DNA from: Massilia sp. PDC64
GTDB taxonomy: Bacteria > Pseudomonadota > Gammaproteobacteria > Burkholderiales > Burkholderiaceae_D
Length of the DNA stretch: 64,000 bases
Assembly (NCBI RefSeq): GCF_900101265.1
Contig: NZ_FMZS01000015.1
Span: forward strand, 1 to 64,000
Direction: 5' to 3'
A program made the translations under genes and the position numbers. The notes beneath the pieces were generated by a model. That model searched no databases. It was not told the DNA's origin and saw only the letters and a list, made by a program, of their open reading frames with translations. Each line of letters begins with the position of its first letter. Positions within the stretch are counted from its first letter, which is position 1. Below are positions 31,678-40,345 of this stretch, one piece after another.

Positions 31678-32598
31678 ATGGCCAGCGCCCGCACCCTGCT
31701 GCGTCTCGTCCTGCTCGTGCAGCTGGCCGCGGCGCTGCTGATCGCGTGGGTGCTGCAGCGGCGCGGCGTGCCGCTCTGGGGCGCGCTGGTCGGCGGGATC
31801 GGCGCCGTCGTCCTTGTGCGCCTCGCGATCAACATGAACAATTTCGTCATGGCGGCGCGCGCGGCGAGCCATACGCCGCCCGAGTACCGCCTCGGCGCGG
31901 CGGCGCGCCTGCGCATGCTGGCCGAGGAATTCCGGGCCAGCATGCTCGTGACGTCCTGGCACGTGCCGCGCGGCTGCGCGCGCATGACGGTCCACCGCGA
32001 CAGCCGGCGGGTTCCCGTGCTGCTCGTGCACGGCTACGGCTGCAACAGCGGCTACTGGGCGCACCTGGAGCCGCTGCTGGACCGCGAGCGCATCAGCCAC
32101 GCGAGCATCAACCTGGAACCGGTCGCGGGCAGCATCGACGATTACGCGCCGCTGATCGAGGCGCGGGTGCAGGCGCTGTGCGCCGCGACGGGCGCCGCGC
32201 GCGTCGCGATCGTCGCCCACAGCATGGGCGGCCTCGCGGCGCGTGCGTGGATGCGGACCTACGGCAGCATGCGCGTGGCGAAACTGATCACGCTCGGCAC
32301 GCCGCACCACGGCACGGTGCTGGCGAACCTCGGCCCGGGCGCGAACGCGGCCCAGATGCGCCGGGACAGCGCGTGGCTGCGCGACCTCGCGGCGGGCGAG
32401 GCGCAGGACGTGCGCGCGCGCATCGTCTCCATCTACACGCACCATGACAACATCGTCGCCCCGCAGGATTCGAGCATCCTTCCGGGCGCACGCAACGTGG
32501 CGTTCGGTGGCGTGGGGCACGTGGCGCTGGGCAGCAACCCCCGCGTGCTGGCCGAGGTGTTGCGTGTTCTGCGCGAACTGCAACCGGCCATGGCCTGA
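31678..32598 (+). CDS. Alpha/beta hydrolase, lipase-like, membrane-anchored
   Basis: The 306-residue product has two N-terminal membrane helices (about residues 5-60). A lipase domain follows, with oxyanion motif LLVHGYGCNSGYW, nucleophile elbow AHSMGG (about residue 180), a TLGTPHHGT motif and a late His (VGHVALGSN, about residue 285). It resembles triacylglycerol lipases and PGAP1-like hydrolases. The start ATG overlaps the GMC stop (TGATCATGG); GTG at 31,672 is an alternative. Tight packing suggests it releases or uses the substrate of the GMC enzyme. Confidence 0.85.
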   Translation: MASARTLLRLVLLVQLAAALLIAWVLQRRGVPLWGALVGGIGAVVLVRLAINMNNFVMAARAASHTPPEYRLGAAARLRMLAEEFRASMLVTSWHVPRGCARMTVHRDSRRVPVLLVHGYGCNSGYWAHLEPLLDRERISHASINLEPVAGSIDDYAPLIEARVQALCAATGAARVAIVAHSMGGLAARAWMRTYGSMRVAKLITLGTPHHGTVLANLGPGANAAQMRRDSAWLRDLAAGEAQDVRARIVSIYTHHDNIVAPQDSSILPGARNVAFGGVGHVALGSNPRVLAEVLRVLRELQPAMA

Positions 32599-32648
32599 GG
32601 GTCCGGTCGATGATATCCTTGCGGGTGACTCCACCCATACTTGTGTCC

Positions 32649-33326
32649 ATGCAACAGAAAGCCCCGCGCCGAACCCGCGAACGCATCCTCGAGCTGTCGC
32701 TGCGGCTGTTCAACGAATTCGGCGAACCGAACATCACCACGACCGTGATCGCCGACGAGATGAACATCTCGCCGGGGAACCTGTACTACCATTTCCGCAA
32801 CAAGGACGACATCGTGAACTCGATCTTCGTCCAGTTCGAGGCGGAGATCGAGCGCATGCTGACCGTCCCGGCCGGCCGGCGCTCGAACATGGAAGACGTG
32901 TGGCTGTACCTGCACCTCATGTTCGAGTTGATCTGGAAGTACCGGTTCTTCTACCGCGACCTGAACGACCTCCTGTCGCGCAACCGCAAGCTGGAACTGC
33001 ACTTCAAGGCGATCCTCGCCCATAAGATCAAGGTCGCGCGCCAGCTGTGCGAAGACCTGCGCAGCGAAGGTTCGCTGGAAGCGGGCGACGCGCAGATCGG
33101 CGCGATGGCCACGAACATGGTCGTCGTCGCCACGTACTGGCTGTCGTACGAATACGTGCGCAACCCGCGCAAGTACAGCGAGCAGCAGGCCATCGCGGAC
33201 GCGCTCGCGCGCGGCTGCTACCAGGTGCTGTCGATGCTGGGGCCGTACCTGCGCGGCGAGACGCTCGCGCTGTTCCAGCGTCTGTCCGACGACTTCCTCG
33301 CGAAGCTGCCGCCTGAATCCACCTGA
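32649..33326 (+). CDS. TetR family transcriptional regulator
   Basis: The 225-residue product has an N-terminal TetR HTH (RTRERILELSLRLFNEFGEPNITTTVIADEMNISPGNLYYHFRNKDDI, about residues 8-55). A helical C-terminal domain follows, with RSNMEDVWLYLHLMFELIWKYRFFYRDL, typical of the PF13972-type TetR regulators. The start at 32,649 removes a non-conserved 13-residue extension. It lies 50 bp after the lipase gene and 7 bp before the LOG gene and may control this operon. Confidence 0.92.
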   Translation: MQQKAPRRTRERILELSLRLFNEFGEPNITTTVIADEMNISPGNLYYHFRNKDDIVNSIFVQFEAEIERMLTVPAGRRSNMEDVWLYLHLMFELIWKYRFFYRDLNDLLSRNRKLELHFKAILAHKIKVARQLCEDLRSEGSLEAGDAQIGAMATNMVVVATYWLSYEYVRNPRKYSEQQAIADALARGCYQVLSMLGPYLRGETLALFQRLSDDFLAKLPPEST

Positions 33327-33333
33327 GGAACAC

Positions 33334-33873
33334 ATGAAATCCATTGCCGTCTACTGCGGCGCCTCGCTGGGCGCCGATCCCGTCTATGCGGACGCCGCGC
33401 GCGGCCTCGCCCGCGCCCTCGTCGAGCACAACATCGGCCTCGTCTACGGCGGCGGCAAGGTGGGCCTGATGGGCGTGATCGCCGACGAAGTGCTGCGCCT
33501 CGGCGGCGACGCGACGGGCGTGATCCCCAAGCACCTCGTCGAGCGCGAAGTGGGCCACGCGGGCCTCACGCGCCTGTTCGTCGTGAAGGACATGCATGAG
33601 CGGAAGGCGATGATGTCCGACCTGGCCGAAGGCTTCATCGCCATGCCGGGCGGGATGGGCACGCTGGAAGAACTGTTCGAGATGGTCACGTGGGCCCAGC
33701 TGGGCATCCACGCCAAGCCCATCGGCCTCCTGAACGTGAACGGCTTCTACGACGGCCTGGCCGCCTTCGTCGACCACCTCGTCAACACGGGCTTCGTGCG
33801 TCCCGCGCACGCGGAGTTGCTGATGCGCGACGCCGACCCCGACGCCCTGATCCGCCGCTTGCGCCAAGCCTGA
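33334..33873 (+). CDS. LOG family cytokinin-type phosphoribohydrolase
   Basis: The 179-residue product is a full-length LOG protein: SIAVYCGASLG at the start, GLVYGGGKVGLMG, the MHERKAMM motif and PGGMGTLEE (about residues 105-113). LOG enzymes release adenine or cytokinin bases from nucleoside 5'-monophosphates; many bacterial members act on AMP or purine salvage and are often misnamed lysine decarboxylases. GAGGAACAC precedes the ATG. It shares a transcript with the TetR gene. Confidence 0.94.
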   Translation: MKSIAVYCGASLGADPVYADAARGLARALVEHNIGLVYGGGKVGLMGVIADEVLRLGGDATGVIPKHLVEREVGHAGLTRLFVVKDMHERKAMMSDLAEGFIAMPGGMGTLEELFEMVTWAQLGIHAKPIGLLNVNGFYDGLAAFVDHLVNTGFVRPAHAELLMRDADPDALIRRLRQA

Positions 33874-33885
33874 TTCTTTCGCTCG

Positions 33886-33901
33886 ATGTTTGCGGAAACA
33901 T
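33886..33901. promoter_or_regulatory. Palindrome after the LOG gene (ATGTTT-GCGG-AAACAT)
   Basis: A perfect 6-4-6 inverted repeat lies 13 bp after the LOG stop and 220 bp before the DeoR gene. There is no T-run, so it is not a clear terminator. An operator for the DeoR-family regulator or an unrelated factor is possible. Confidence 0.3.
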
Positions 33902-34121
33902 TGATCGTTTCCTGATCGCTGCGCACGTGCGGCGGCGTGCCGTTGCGCGCCTTGAAATGATATCGATTGTGCGTTCCTAACAGCTTTGTTGTGCGCTATC
34001 ATGAATCGGCAACACCGGCCGATCCGGCATGCGCCCGATGAACGCGATACGCGTCGATCCCCACCACCACGAACGGGGCCGCCGCACGCCGGATCGATTT
34101 CGATATCGAGAAGGAGACCTC

Positions 34122-34976
34122 ATGATCAACAAGCGTCGCAACCGCCTGCTGAAGCTGCTCGACGAGCGCAAGGCGGCCACCGTGCACGAGCTGGTCGAAT
34201 CGCTGGACGCATCGCCGTCCACGATCCGGCGCGACATCAGCTGGCTCGCCGCCCGCAACCTCATCCACCGCACGCGCGGCGGGGCCGAGACGTCCCCGCA
34301 GAAGAAGCGCCTCGGCGGCCTCGCCAACGACACCTTTGCCGGCAACCTGCGCGCCAATGCCGCCCGCAAGTACGCCATCGCCCGCCGCGCCGCCGCGTTG
34401 TGCGAGGACGGCGAGACCATCATCATCAACGGCGGCACGACGACGTTCATGATGGCCGACTTCCTGGCCGACCGCAGCCTCAAGATCATGACCAATTCGT
34501 TCCTGATGGCCGACCGGCTGCTGGCAACGAGCCAGAACGAAGTGCTGATCCCGGGCGGGACCGTCTACCGCAACGAGAACGTGATCCTGTCCCCGTTCGA
34601 CAACGATGCGACGGGCGACCAGTACGCGTCGAAGATGTTCATGAGCGTGTCCGGGCTGTCGATGCTGGGCCTCGTCGAGACGGACCCGCTGCTGATCCGC
34701 GCGGAGAAGCGCCTGATCGGCCAGGCCGAGAAGCTCATCGTGCTGGTGGACAGCTCCAAGTTCGCGCGCCGCGCGGGCCTGATCCTGTGCGGGCTGAAGC
34801 AGGTGCACACGGTGATCACGGACAGCGACGTGGCCGACTTGTCCGTGCAATGGCTGGAGCAGGCGGGCGTGAAGGTGATCGTCGTGGAGCCCGAGGCGCC
34901 ACCGGCGCGGGATTGCATCGCGCTGGAGGGGGCACATCTCGGCCTGCAGGGCGCGATGTGCACGATGCTGGCCTAG
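34122..34976 (+). CDS. DeoR family transcriptional regulator
   Basis: The 284-residue product has a DeoR HTH (INKRRNRLLKLLDERKAATVHELVESLDASPSTIRRDISWL, residues 2-45) and a sugar-phosphate-sensing DeoRC domain (about 75-240) with INGGTTTFMMADFL and LVDSSKF motifs. AAGGAGACCTC precedes the start at 34,122. Its stop codon overlaps that of the convergent glycosidase gene. Placement beside glycosidases and a TonB receptor suggests it senses a phosphorylated sugar and controls this locus. Confidence 0.92.
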   Translation: MINKRRNRLLKLLDERKAATVHELVESLDASPSTIRRDISWLAARNLIHRTRGGAETSPQKKRLGGLANDTFAGNLRANAARKYAIARRAAALCEDGETIIINGGTTTFMMADFLADRSLKIMTNSFLMADRLLATSQNEVLIPGGTVYRNENVILSPFDNDATGDQYASKMFMSVSGLSMLGLVETDPLLIRAEKRLIGQAEKLIVLVDSSKFARRAGLILCGLKQVHTVITDSDVADLSVQWLEQAGVKVIVVEPEAPPARDCIALEGAHLGLQGAMCTMLA

Positions 34977-37102
34977 GGCAGCGGCTTCAGGCCCTCGGCA
35001 CGCACGACCCACGTCCCGTCGTGCGGAAAGCCGGGGGTGTCCCCGGCCGGCGCGCCATCCCACCCGCCGGCCATCATCGCGACGGCCGCCAGCAACGCCC
35101 CGTTCCCCGGCAGATAGACGGGCAAGTCCGTGTTCGGATTGTGCCCGGCCGCCGTATAGCCGTTGTTCGGCACCCCGGTCTTCAGCAGCACGTCGACGGC
35201 CGTGTCCGGTCGCCCCAGGCGCGCGGCCGTCATCGCGATCATCGGGTAATCCCAGCCCCAGATCTTCGCCTTCCAGTCCCAGTGCGCGAGCACGGCGTCC
35301 AGCGTGCGGTCCATGACGGCGCGGTCGACACCGGCGCCCGGCAACTGGCCCAGCGCCATCAGGAACGACGGGTGGTCCTGGCGGCTCGCCACGTTGTCCC
35401 ACGTGTCCGGGATCGATTCCAGCGCGACGTACTTGCCGTCCCTGACGGGCAGAGCGGACAGGTGACGGCGTTTCTCGTCCCAGTCCGTATTCCTCGGCAG
35501 GCCCAGGCGCTCGCGCCAGCGCTGCGCGATGTCCAGCGCCGTCGACCAGTACGACAGTTCGTAGGCCGGATTCATGCTGGCGGCCGGATCGTGGATCTCC
35601 TGCGCGATCCACAAAGGCGGGCCGAGGACCCAGCGTTTGTTCTTGTCGTCCCACGCGAGCATGGACGCCATCGCATCGGCCGTCGCGAACACGAGGTCGC
35701 GGTAACGCCGGAGCGTGGCAGGCGTGGGTTCGGCGCGGTACAGCAGTTCCGCGAGGTGGATGGGGTGCGGCTGGTTCCACACGATCAGCGGATTGCCGCC
35801 GGGGCTTTCGCGGCCCTGCGGGCTCGTCATCTTGGGCCAGCGCGCGCCCTGCAGGCCGCGTGATGCCGCGATCGCGCGCGCGGCCGGCAGCGTGGCGCGG
35901 AACCAGTCCAGCGCCCGCGCCAGGTAGGCCGGGCGGCCCCACAGCGCGAAGTGCGCCGTGTGCCACCAGATCATCTCCGTGTGGTGCTTGCCGTACCACG
36001 TGGACGTCGTCAGCCCGCTTTCCTGCGGCGGGAAAGTGCCGCCCGCCTGGATCGCCGTGAGGTATTGCGACAGCACGACGCGCCGTTCCAGCTCGGCCGC
36101 GCGCGGGTCCGTGCTGCCGCTGAAGTCGACGGCGCCGCCGCTTTGCCAGAATCCGGGCCAGTGCGCGGCGCTGCGGGCGAAGACGTCGGCAGCGTCGGGT
36201 TTCGGGATGTCCGGCCCGTACGCGAGTGTGAACTCGAGCACCTGGCCGGCCGCCGGCCGCAGCTCGAACGTGTGCGGCGCGGGCGTCGCGATGCGCAGCG
36301 GCGTGGACGCACGCAGCGCCGCACCGTAGCGATAGCCGTCGCGCGCGTGCGCGAGCACGAGGGTCCGGTCCGTGCGCGTCACGATCGTCGTCGTGTGCGA
36401 CGCCGGCTGCGACCAGTCCAGCGGCGGATTCTGCTTGATGCCCGCGACGTAGCCGCGCGGCAGCGCCAGCCGCACGGCGAGGCCCCGCGCGAGCAGCGTC
36501 GATTCGATGCGCACGGCCAGCGTGTCGCGGTCCGGCGAGTCGCGGTCCGGGGCTACGGCCGTCGTCACGACGACCCGTTCGCCATCGATCGTGTACGCGC
36601 TCGTGAGGATGCCGCGCCACAGGTCGAGGCGCTGGTCGACGGCGTCCACGTCCGCGAGCGCGAGCGGCCGGCCGTCGCGGTGCGTGTATGCGAGCGCGAG
36701 CTGGCCGAGCGGCTGCGGATGCGGATTCTCGCGCAGCCAGGCGGCGGCCGGCACGTCCATCCGCGTCGGATAGTCCACCGTCTTGCCGTGTGCGGTATAG
36801 GACTTGTTCGCGTTGGCGAGCTTGTACCCGTGCGGATTCGGGTCTTCGTGCCACGCCCACCGTGCCTGCGTCTCGAGGCCGATGCCGTGCGCGCGGTAGT
36901 GGTCGGCGAAGGTCTGCAGGCCCGTCACGTCGGCCGTAAAACAGAAGCGGCCGTTGCCGACGCTGAGCGGGGCCCACGGGTCGGGCGCCGTCAAATGCGG
37001 GGCATGGCGCGCGACGAGCGCCTGGCGGTCGATGCGGTCGGCCGCGCGGGCAGGCAGGACCGTCACGAGGATCAGCAGGGCGGCGATGGCAAAGGCGGGC
37101 AT
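34973..37102 (-). CDS. Secreted (alpha/alpha)6-barrel glycoside hydrolase-like protein
   Basis: The 709-residue product has a signal peptide (ARA-A near residue 21). An N-terminal beta-sandwich region follows (about 40-330; PWAPLSVGNGRFCFTADVTGLQ). The C-terminal helical toroid (about 340-700) has ESGLTTSTWYGKHHTEMIWWHTAHFALWGR, NPAYELSYWSTALDIAQRW and NNGYTAAGHNPNTDLPVYLPGNGALL. This two-part layout resembles GH65/GH95-type glycosidases. Candidate catalytic Glu is in HTEMIWW. Substrate unknown; context suggests plant cell-wall sugars. It is divergent from the TonB receptor gene. Confidence 0.72.
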   Translation of the reverse strand: MPAFAIAALLILVTVLPARAADRIDRQALVARHAPHLTAPDPWAPLSVGNGRFCFTADVTGLQTFADHYRAHGIGLETQARWAWHEDPNPHGYKLANANKSYTAHGKTVDYPTRMDVPAAAWLRENPHPQPLGQLALAYTHRDGRPLALADVDAVDQRLDLWRGILTSAYTIDGERVVVTTAVAPDRDSPDRDTLAVRIESTLLARGLAVRLALPRGYVAGIKQNPPLDWSQPASHTTTIVTRTDRTLVLAHARDGYRYGAALRASTPLRIATPAPHTFELRPAAGQVLEFTLAYGPDIPKPDAADVFARSAAHWPGFWQSGGAVDFSGSTDPRAAELERRVVLSQYLTAIQAGGTFPPQESGLTTSTWYGKHHTEMIWWHTAHFALWGRPAYLARALDWFRATLPAARAIAASRGLQGARWPKMTSPQGRESPGGNPLIVWNQPHPIHLAELLYRAEPTPATLRRYRDLVFATADAMASMLAWDDKNKRWVLGPPLWIAQEIHDPAASMNPAYELSYWSTALDIAQRWRERLGLPRNTDWDEKRRHLSALPVRDGKYVALESIPDTWDNVASRQDHPSFLMALGQLPGAGVDRAVMDRTLDAVLAHWDWKAKIWGWDYPMIAMTAARLGRPDTAVDVLLKTGVPNNGYTAAGHNPNTDLPVYLPGNGALLAAVAMMAGGWDGAPAGDTPGFPHDGTWVVRAEGLKPLP

Positions 37103-37207
37103 GGTGTCTCCAGGGATGCGACAGCCGATGATAACCGCCCGTTTTTCACGTTGCGATCACGTTTTTGACCAGATTTCCTTTCGGTCAGTCCGCTGAGCGG
37201 TCGCCGA

Positions 37208-37237
37208 TTGACCCTGTTCGCGGCGGCTGTCTACCAT
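37208..37237 (+). promoter_or_regulatory. Putative promoter of the TonB-receptor/GH28/GH43 operon
   Basis: TTGACC (37,208-37,213) and TACCAT (37,232-37,237) are separated by 18 bp and lie 35 bp before the receptor gene start. The match to sigma-70 is 5 of 6 and 4 of 6. Confidence 0.4.
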
Positions 37238-37271
37238 CTTTACGCCATCGAAAACACATAAGGAAAAAGGC

Positions 37272-40200
37272 ATGAAGACGAGACGCAAGCACAAGCGGGC
37301 CCGCGCCCACCACACTACAACGATGTCCGCGCTGCTGATCGCGGCACACCTCGGTTGCCACGCGAACGCGCAGGAAGCCGACGCGGCGAAGCCCGAAGAA
37401 AATAAAGTCGTCGTGACCGGCTCCCGCCTGGTCAGCCGGGGCTTCCTCGCGCCGACGCCCGTGACGACGGTCGACGCGCAGGAACTCAAACTGACCGGCA
37501 CGCAGAACCTCGAGGTGATGCTGTCGGATACGCCGCAGTTCACGGCGAACCAGCTGAGCAGCCCGACGGCGAACACGGTGCAGCCGGGCCAGCCGTCCGG
37601 CACCTCGACGCTGAACCTGCGCAACCTGGGACCGACGCGCAACCTGGTGCTCGTCAACGGCCGCCGCTTCGCCATCACGGGCCCGGACTTCACGACCGAC
37701 GTCAACACGATTCCCGCGGCGCTGGTCAAGCGCGTGGAGACGGTGACGGGCGGTTCGTCCGCCGTGTACGGCTCGGATGCCATCTCCGGCGTCGTCAACT
37801 TCATCCTGCGCGATAACTTTTCCGGTGTCGAGATCAATGCGCAGCGCAGCGTCGACCAGCCCACGCGCACGCCGAACGATTCGCTCGACCTGACCGTAGG
37901 CGGAAATTTCGGCGAGGGCAGGGGCAATGTCGTCGTCTCCGTCAACTACATGGACCGCGAAGGCTTTACGCGCGGGGAGCGGGGCGGCTGGGCCCTGCCG
38001 TCGCTGGGCGACGGCTGCGTGACGGCGTCGTCGTGGTCGTCCACGCGTCCGGGCACGCCGCTCGCCGTGCCTGCCGGGCAGACCTGTCTGTCGGCCGGGG
38101 GACGTCCGGGCCTGATCTTCAGCGGCTCGTCGAACGTGCCGACGGGTCGCATCGGCAACCTGCCCGTCGTCGGCTCCGCCGCGTCGAATCCCGCGTTGAA
38201 CGCCGCGTTGATCGCGGCCGGGCTGCAGAACATGACGACGCTGGGCGCCATCTTCGACCCGACCGGCAGGACAGTGCGTCCGTATGCGGCGCCGGGCGAC
38301 GCGTACGATCTCGGCCCGCTGTCGTACATGGTGACGCCGCAGAAGCGTTGGATGAGCAATGCGTTCGCCCACTACGATTTCAGCGATCGCGCCACGGGCT
38401 ACATGGAGGCGCACTTCAGCAGCAATTCCGCCAGCGTGCAGATCGGCCCGACGAGCGCCAGCGGCAACTTCCTGTTCAATACGAACAACCCGTACCTGAG
38501 CCCGCAGATGCAGGAAGTGCTGCGCCAGCTGGACCTGCGCGAGACGGGCACCACGCGCGTCACCAACGGCACGTCGACCCTGACGACCACGCCGGGCGAC
38601 GGCCTCGCCGTGTTGAACTACAACCGCCGCTTCTCCGACCTGGGCGGGCGCGTGGCGGACACGGACCACCAGGTCTACCGCATCGCGCTGGGCCTGCGCG
38701 GCAGCCTGCCGGACGTGTCGGAGCGCTGGCTGCGCGACTTGAAGTACGACGTGTACTACACGAAGGCGCGCACGACGGAGACGCAGGACCAGGCGGGCTC
38801 CATCTCGCTCAGCCGCTTCCAGAACGCGATCCTCGCGCAGAACGGCGCGGCGCCCGTGCTGAACCCGTTCGGCCAGAACCTGACGGAAGCGTCCGCGAAT
38901 GCGATCTCGGTGGCGTCGAAGTCGAAGATCACCGCGGAGCAGAACGTCCTCGCCGGTAACGTGGCGGGTTCGCTGATGGACGTGCCGGCCGGCGCCATCG
39001 ACTTTTCGACGGGCTTCGAGCGCCGCTACGCGTACAGCGCCTACAGCCCGGACGTGTTCCTGGCGTCGGGCGACGTCTCGGGCTGGAACGCGGCGCGCGC
39101 GACGAAGGGGTCGACGACCGTGAAGGAGGTCTACGGCGAGGTGCGCGTGCCGCTGCTGGCCGACAAGCCGTTCGCGAAGAGCCTGTCCGTGTCGGGCGCG
39201 TTCCGCCGCTCCGACTACGACGTGAGCTCGGTCGGCAAGGTGTGGACCAGCTCCATCGGCTCGGAATGGGCGCCGACGCGCGCGCTGACGTTCCGCGCGC
39301 AGAAGCAGAAATCGATCCGCGCGCCGAACGTGGGCGAACTGTTCGGCGGCCAGGGCACGAACGGCCCGACGGCCATCGACCCGTGCTCGAGCCGCGCCCC
39401 GCTGGCGCAGCAGACGCAGGCCGTGCGCGTGCTGTGCGAAGCGACCGGCGTGCCCGCGAACCTCGTGTTCGACCCGGCCGTGCAGCCGTCGCCGTTCATC
39501 ACGCAGGTCGTCGGCGGCAACCCGGACCTGGCGGCGGAAACGTCGCACACCGTCACCGTCGGCGCCGTGTTCATGCCCCCGTCGGTGAAAGGCCTGCAGC
39601 TGAGCGTGGACTGGTACCGCATCACCGTCGACGACGCCATCTCCACGCTGGGCGGCGGCGGCATCCAGTCCGTGCTGGACCTGTGCTACAACACGATCCG
39701 CAACGCCGCCAGCGTCTACTGCCGCGCGATCAACCGCGACCCCGTCACGGGCCAGATCGCGGCGCCGACGTATGTGATGACGACGAACGCGAACATCGGC
39801 GGCATCGCGACGCGGGGCGTCGACCTCGCGGGCCACTACAACTTCACGCGCGACGGCATCCAGTGGACACTGGACTCCAACTGGACGTACGTGAACGAGC
39901 TGACGTTCACGCCGATCCAGGACCTGCCGGGCCTGAAGAACCGCTGCGTGGGCACGTGGGGCGGCACCTGCGGCCAGCCGGTGCCCCGCTGGAAGGGCAC
40001 GACACGCGTCAGCATGAAGCGGGGACCGCTGCTGCTGTCGGCCCGCGCGCGTTACACGGGGCCGGTCACGGTGGACTCGTACGCGCTGGCCGCGAATCCG
40101 CCCGCGCTGGAATCGCTGACGAATCCGAAGATCAAGTCCTATACTTGGCTCGACCTGACGGCCGGCTGGGAATTCAACCGCATGGTCAACCTGACGGGCG

Positions 40201-40331
40201 GCGTGCGCAATGTGCTGGACAAGGACCCGCCGATCCTCGGTTCCTCGCAGCTGCCGTCGAATAACACGATCCCGGCATCGTACGACACGCTCGGGCGCCA
40301 GCTGTTCCTGACCCTGAACGTCAAGCTGTGA
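37272..40331 (+). CDS. TonB-dependent receptor of the polysaccharide locus
   Basis: The 1019-residue product has a long basic signal peptide (cleavage near residue 34). The plug domain follows (about 45-180: VVVTGSRL, TLNLRNLGPTRNLVLVNGRR, VETVTGGSSAVYGSDAISGVVNFIL). A 22-strand barrel ends in the aromatic-rich QLFLTLNVKL. This is the sugar-type TonB receptor architecture of Xanthomonas and Caulobacter. It is predicted to import oligosaccharides over the outer membrane. The next gene, 14 bp downstream, encodes a GH28 enzyme, so co-transcription is probable. Confidence 0.93.
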   Translation: MKTRRKHKRARAHHTTTMSALLIAAHLGCHANAQEADAAKPEENKVVVTGSRLVSRGFLAPTPVTTVDAQELKLTGTQNLEVMLSDTPQFTANQLSSPTANTVQPGQPSGTSTLNLRNLGPTRNLVLVNGRRFAITGPDFTTDVNTIPAALVKRVETVTGGSSAVYGSDAISGVVNFILRDNFSGVEINAQRSVDQPTRTPNDSLDLTVGGNFGEGRGNVVVSVNYMDREGFTRGERGGWALPSLGDGCVTASSWSSTRPGTPLAVPAGQTCLSAGGRPGLIFSGSSNVPTGRIGNLPVVGSAASNPALNAALIAAGLQNMTTLGAIFDPTGRTVRPYAAPGDAYDLGPLSYMVTPQKRWMSNAFAHYDFSDRATGYMEAHFSSNSASVQIGPTSASGNFLFNTNNPYLSPQMQEVLRQLDLRETGTTRVTNGTSTLTTTPGDGLAVLNYNRRFSDLGGRVADTDHQVYRIALGLRGSLPDVSERWLRDLKYDVYYTKARTTETQDQAGSISLSRFQNAILAQNGAAPVLNPFGQNLTEASANAISVASKSKITAEQNVLAGNVAGSLMDVPAGAIDFSTGFERRYAYSAYSPDVFLASGDVSGWNAARATKGSTTVKEVYGEVRVPLLADKPFAKSLSVSGAFRRSDYDVSSVGKVWTSSIGSEWAPTRALTFRAQKQKSIRAPNVGELFGGQGTNGPTAIDPCSSRAPLAQQTQAVRVLCEATGVPANLVFDPAVQPSPFITQVVGGNPDLAAETSHTVTVGAVFMPPSVKGLQLSVDWYRITVDDAISTLGGGGIQSVLDLCYNTIRNAASVYCRAINRDPVTGQIAAPTYVMTTNANIGGIATRGVDLAGHYNFTRDGIQWTLDSNWTYVNELTFTPIQDLPGLKNRCVGTWGGTCGQPVPRWKGTTRVSMKRGPLLLSARARYTGPVTVDSYALAANPPALESLTNPKIKSYTWLDLTAGWEFNRMVNLTGGVRNVLDKDPPILGSSQLPSNNTIPASYDTLGRQLFLTLNVKL

Positions 40332-40345
40332 AGGAGACCCGCACG

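Noticed and set aside
33999..36977. A 992-codon minus-strand frame
   Set aside because: Out-of-frame shadow of the secreted glycosidase gene and antisense to the DeoR gene; no recognisable domain.
37185..39836. An 883-codon minus-strand frame
   Set aside because: Antisense to the TonB receptor gene, with low-complexity Arg/Ala/Val composition.
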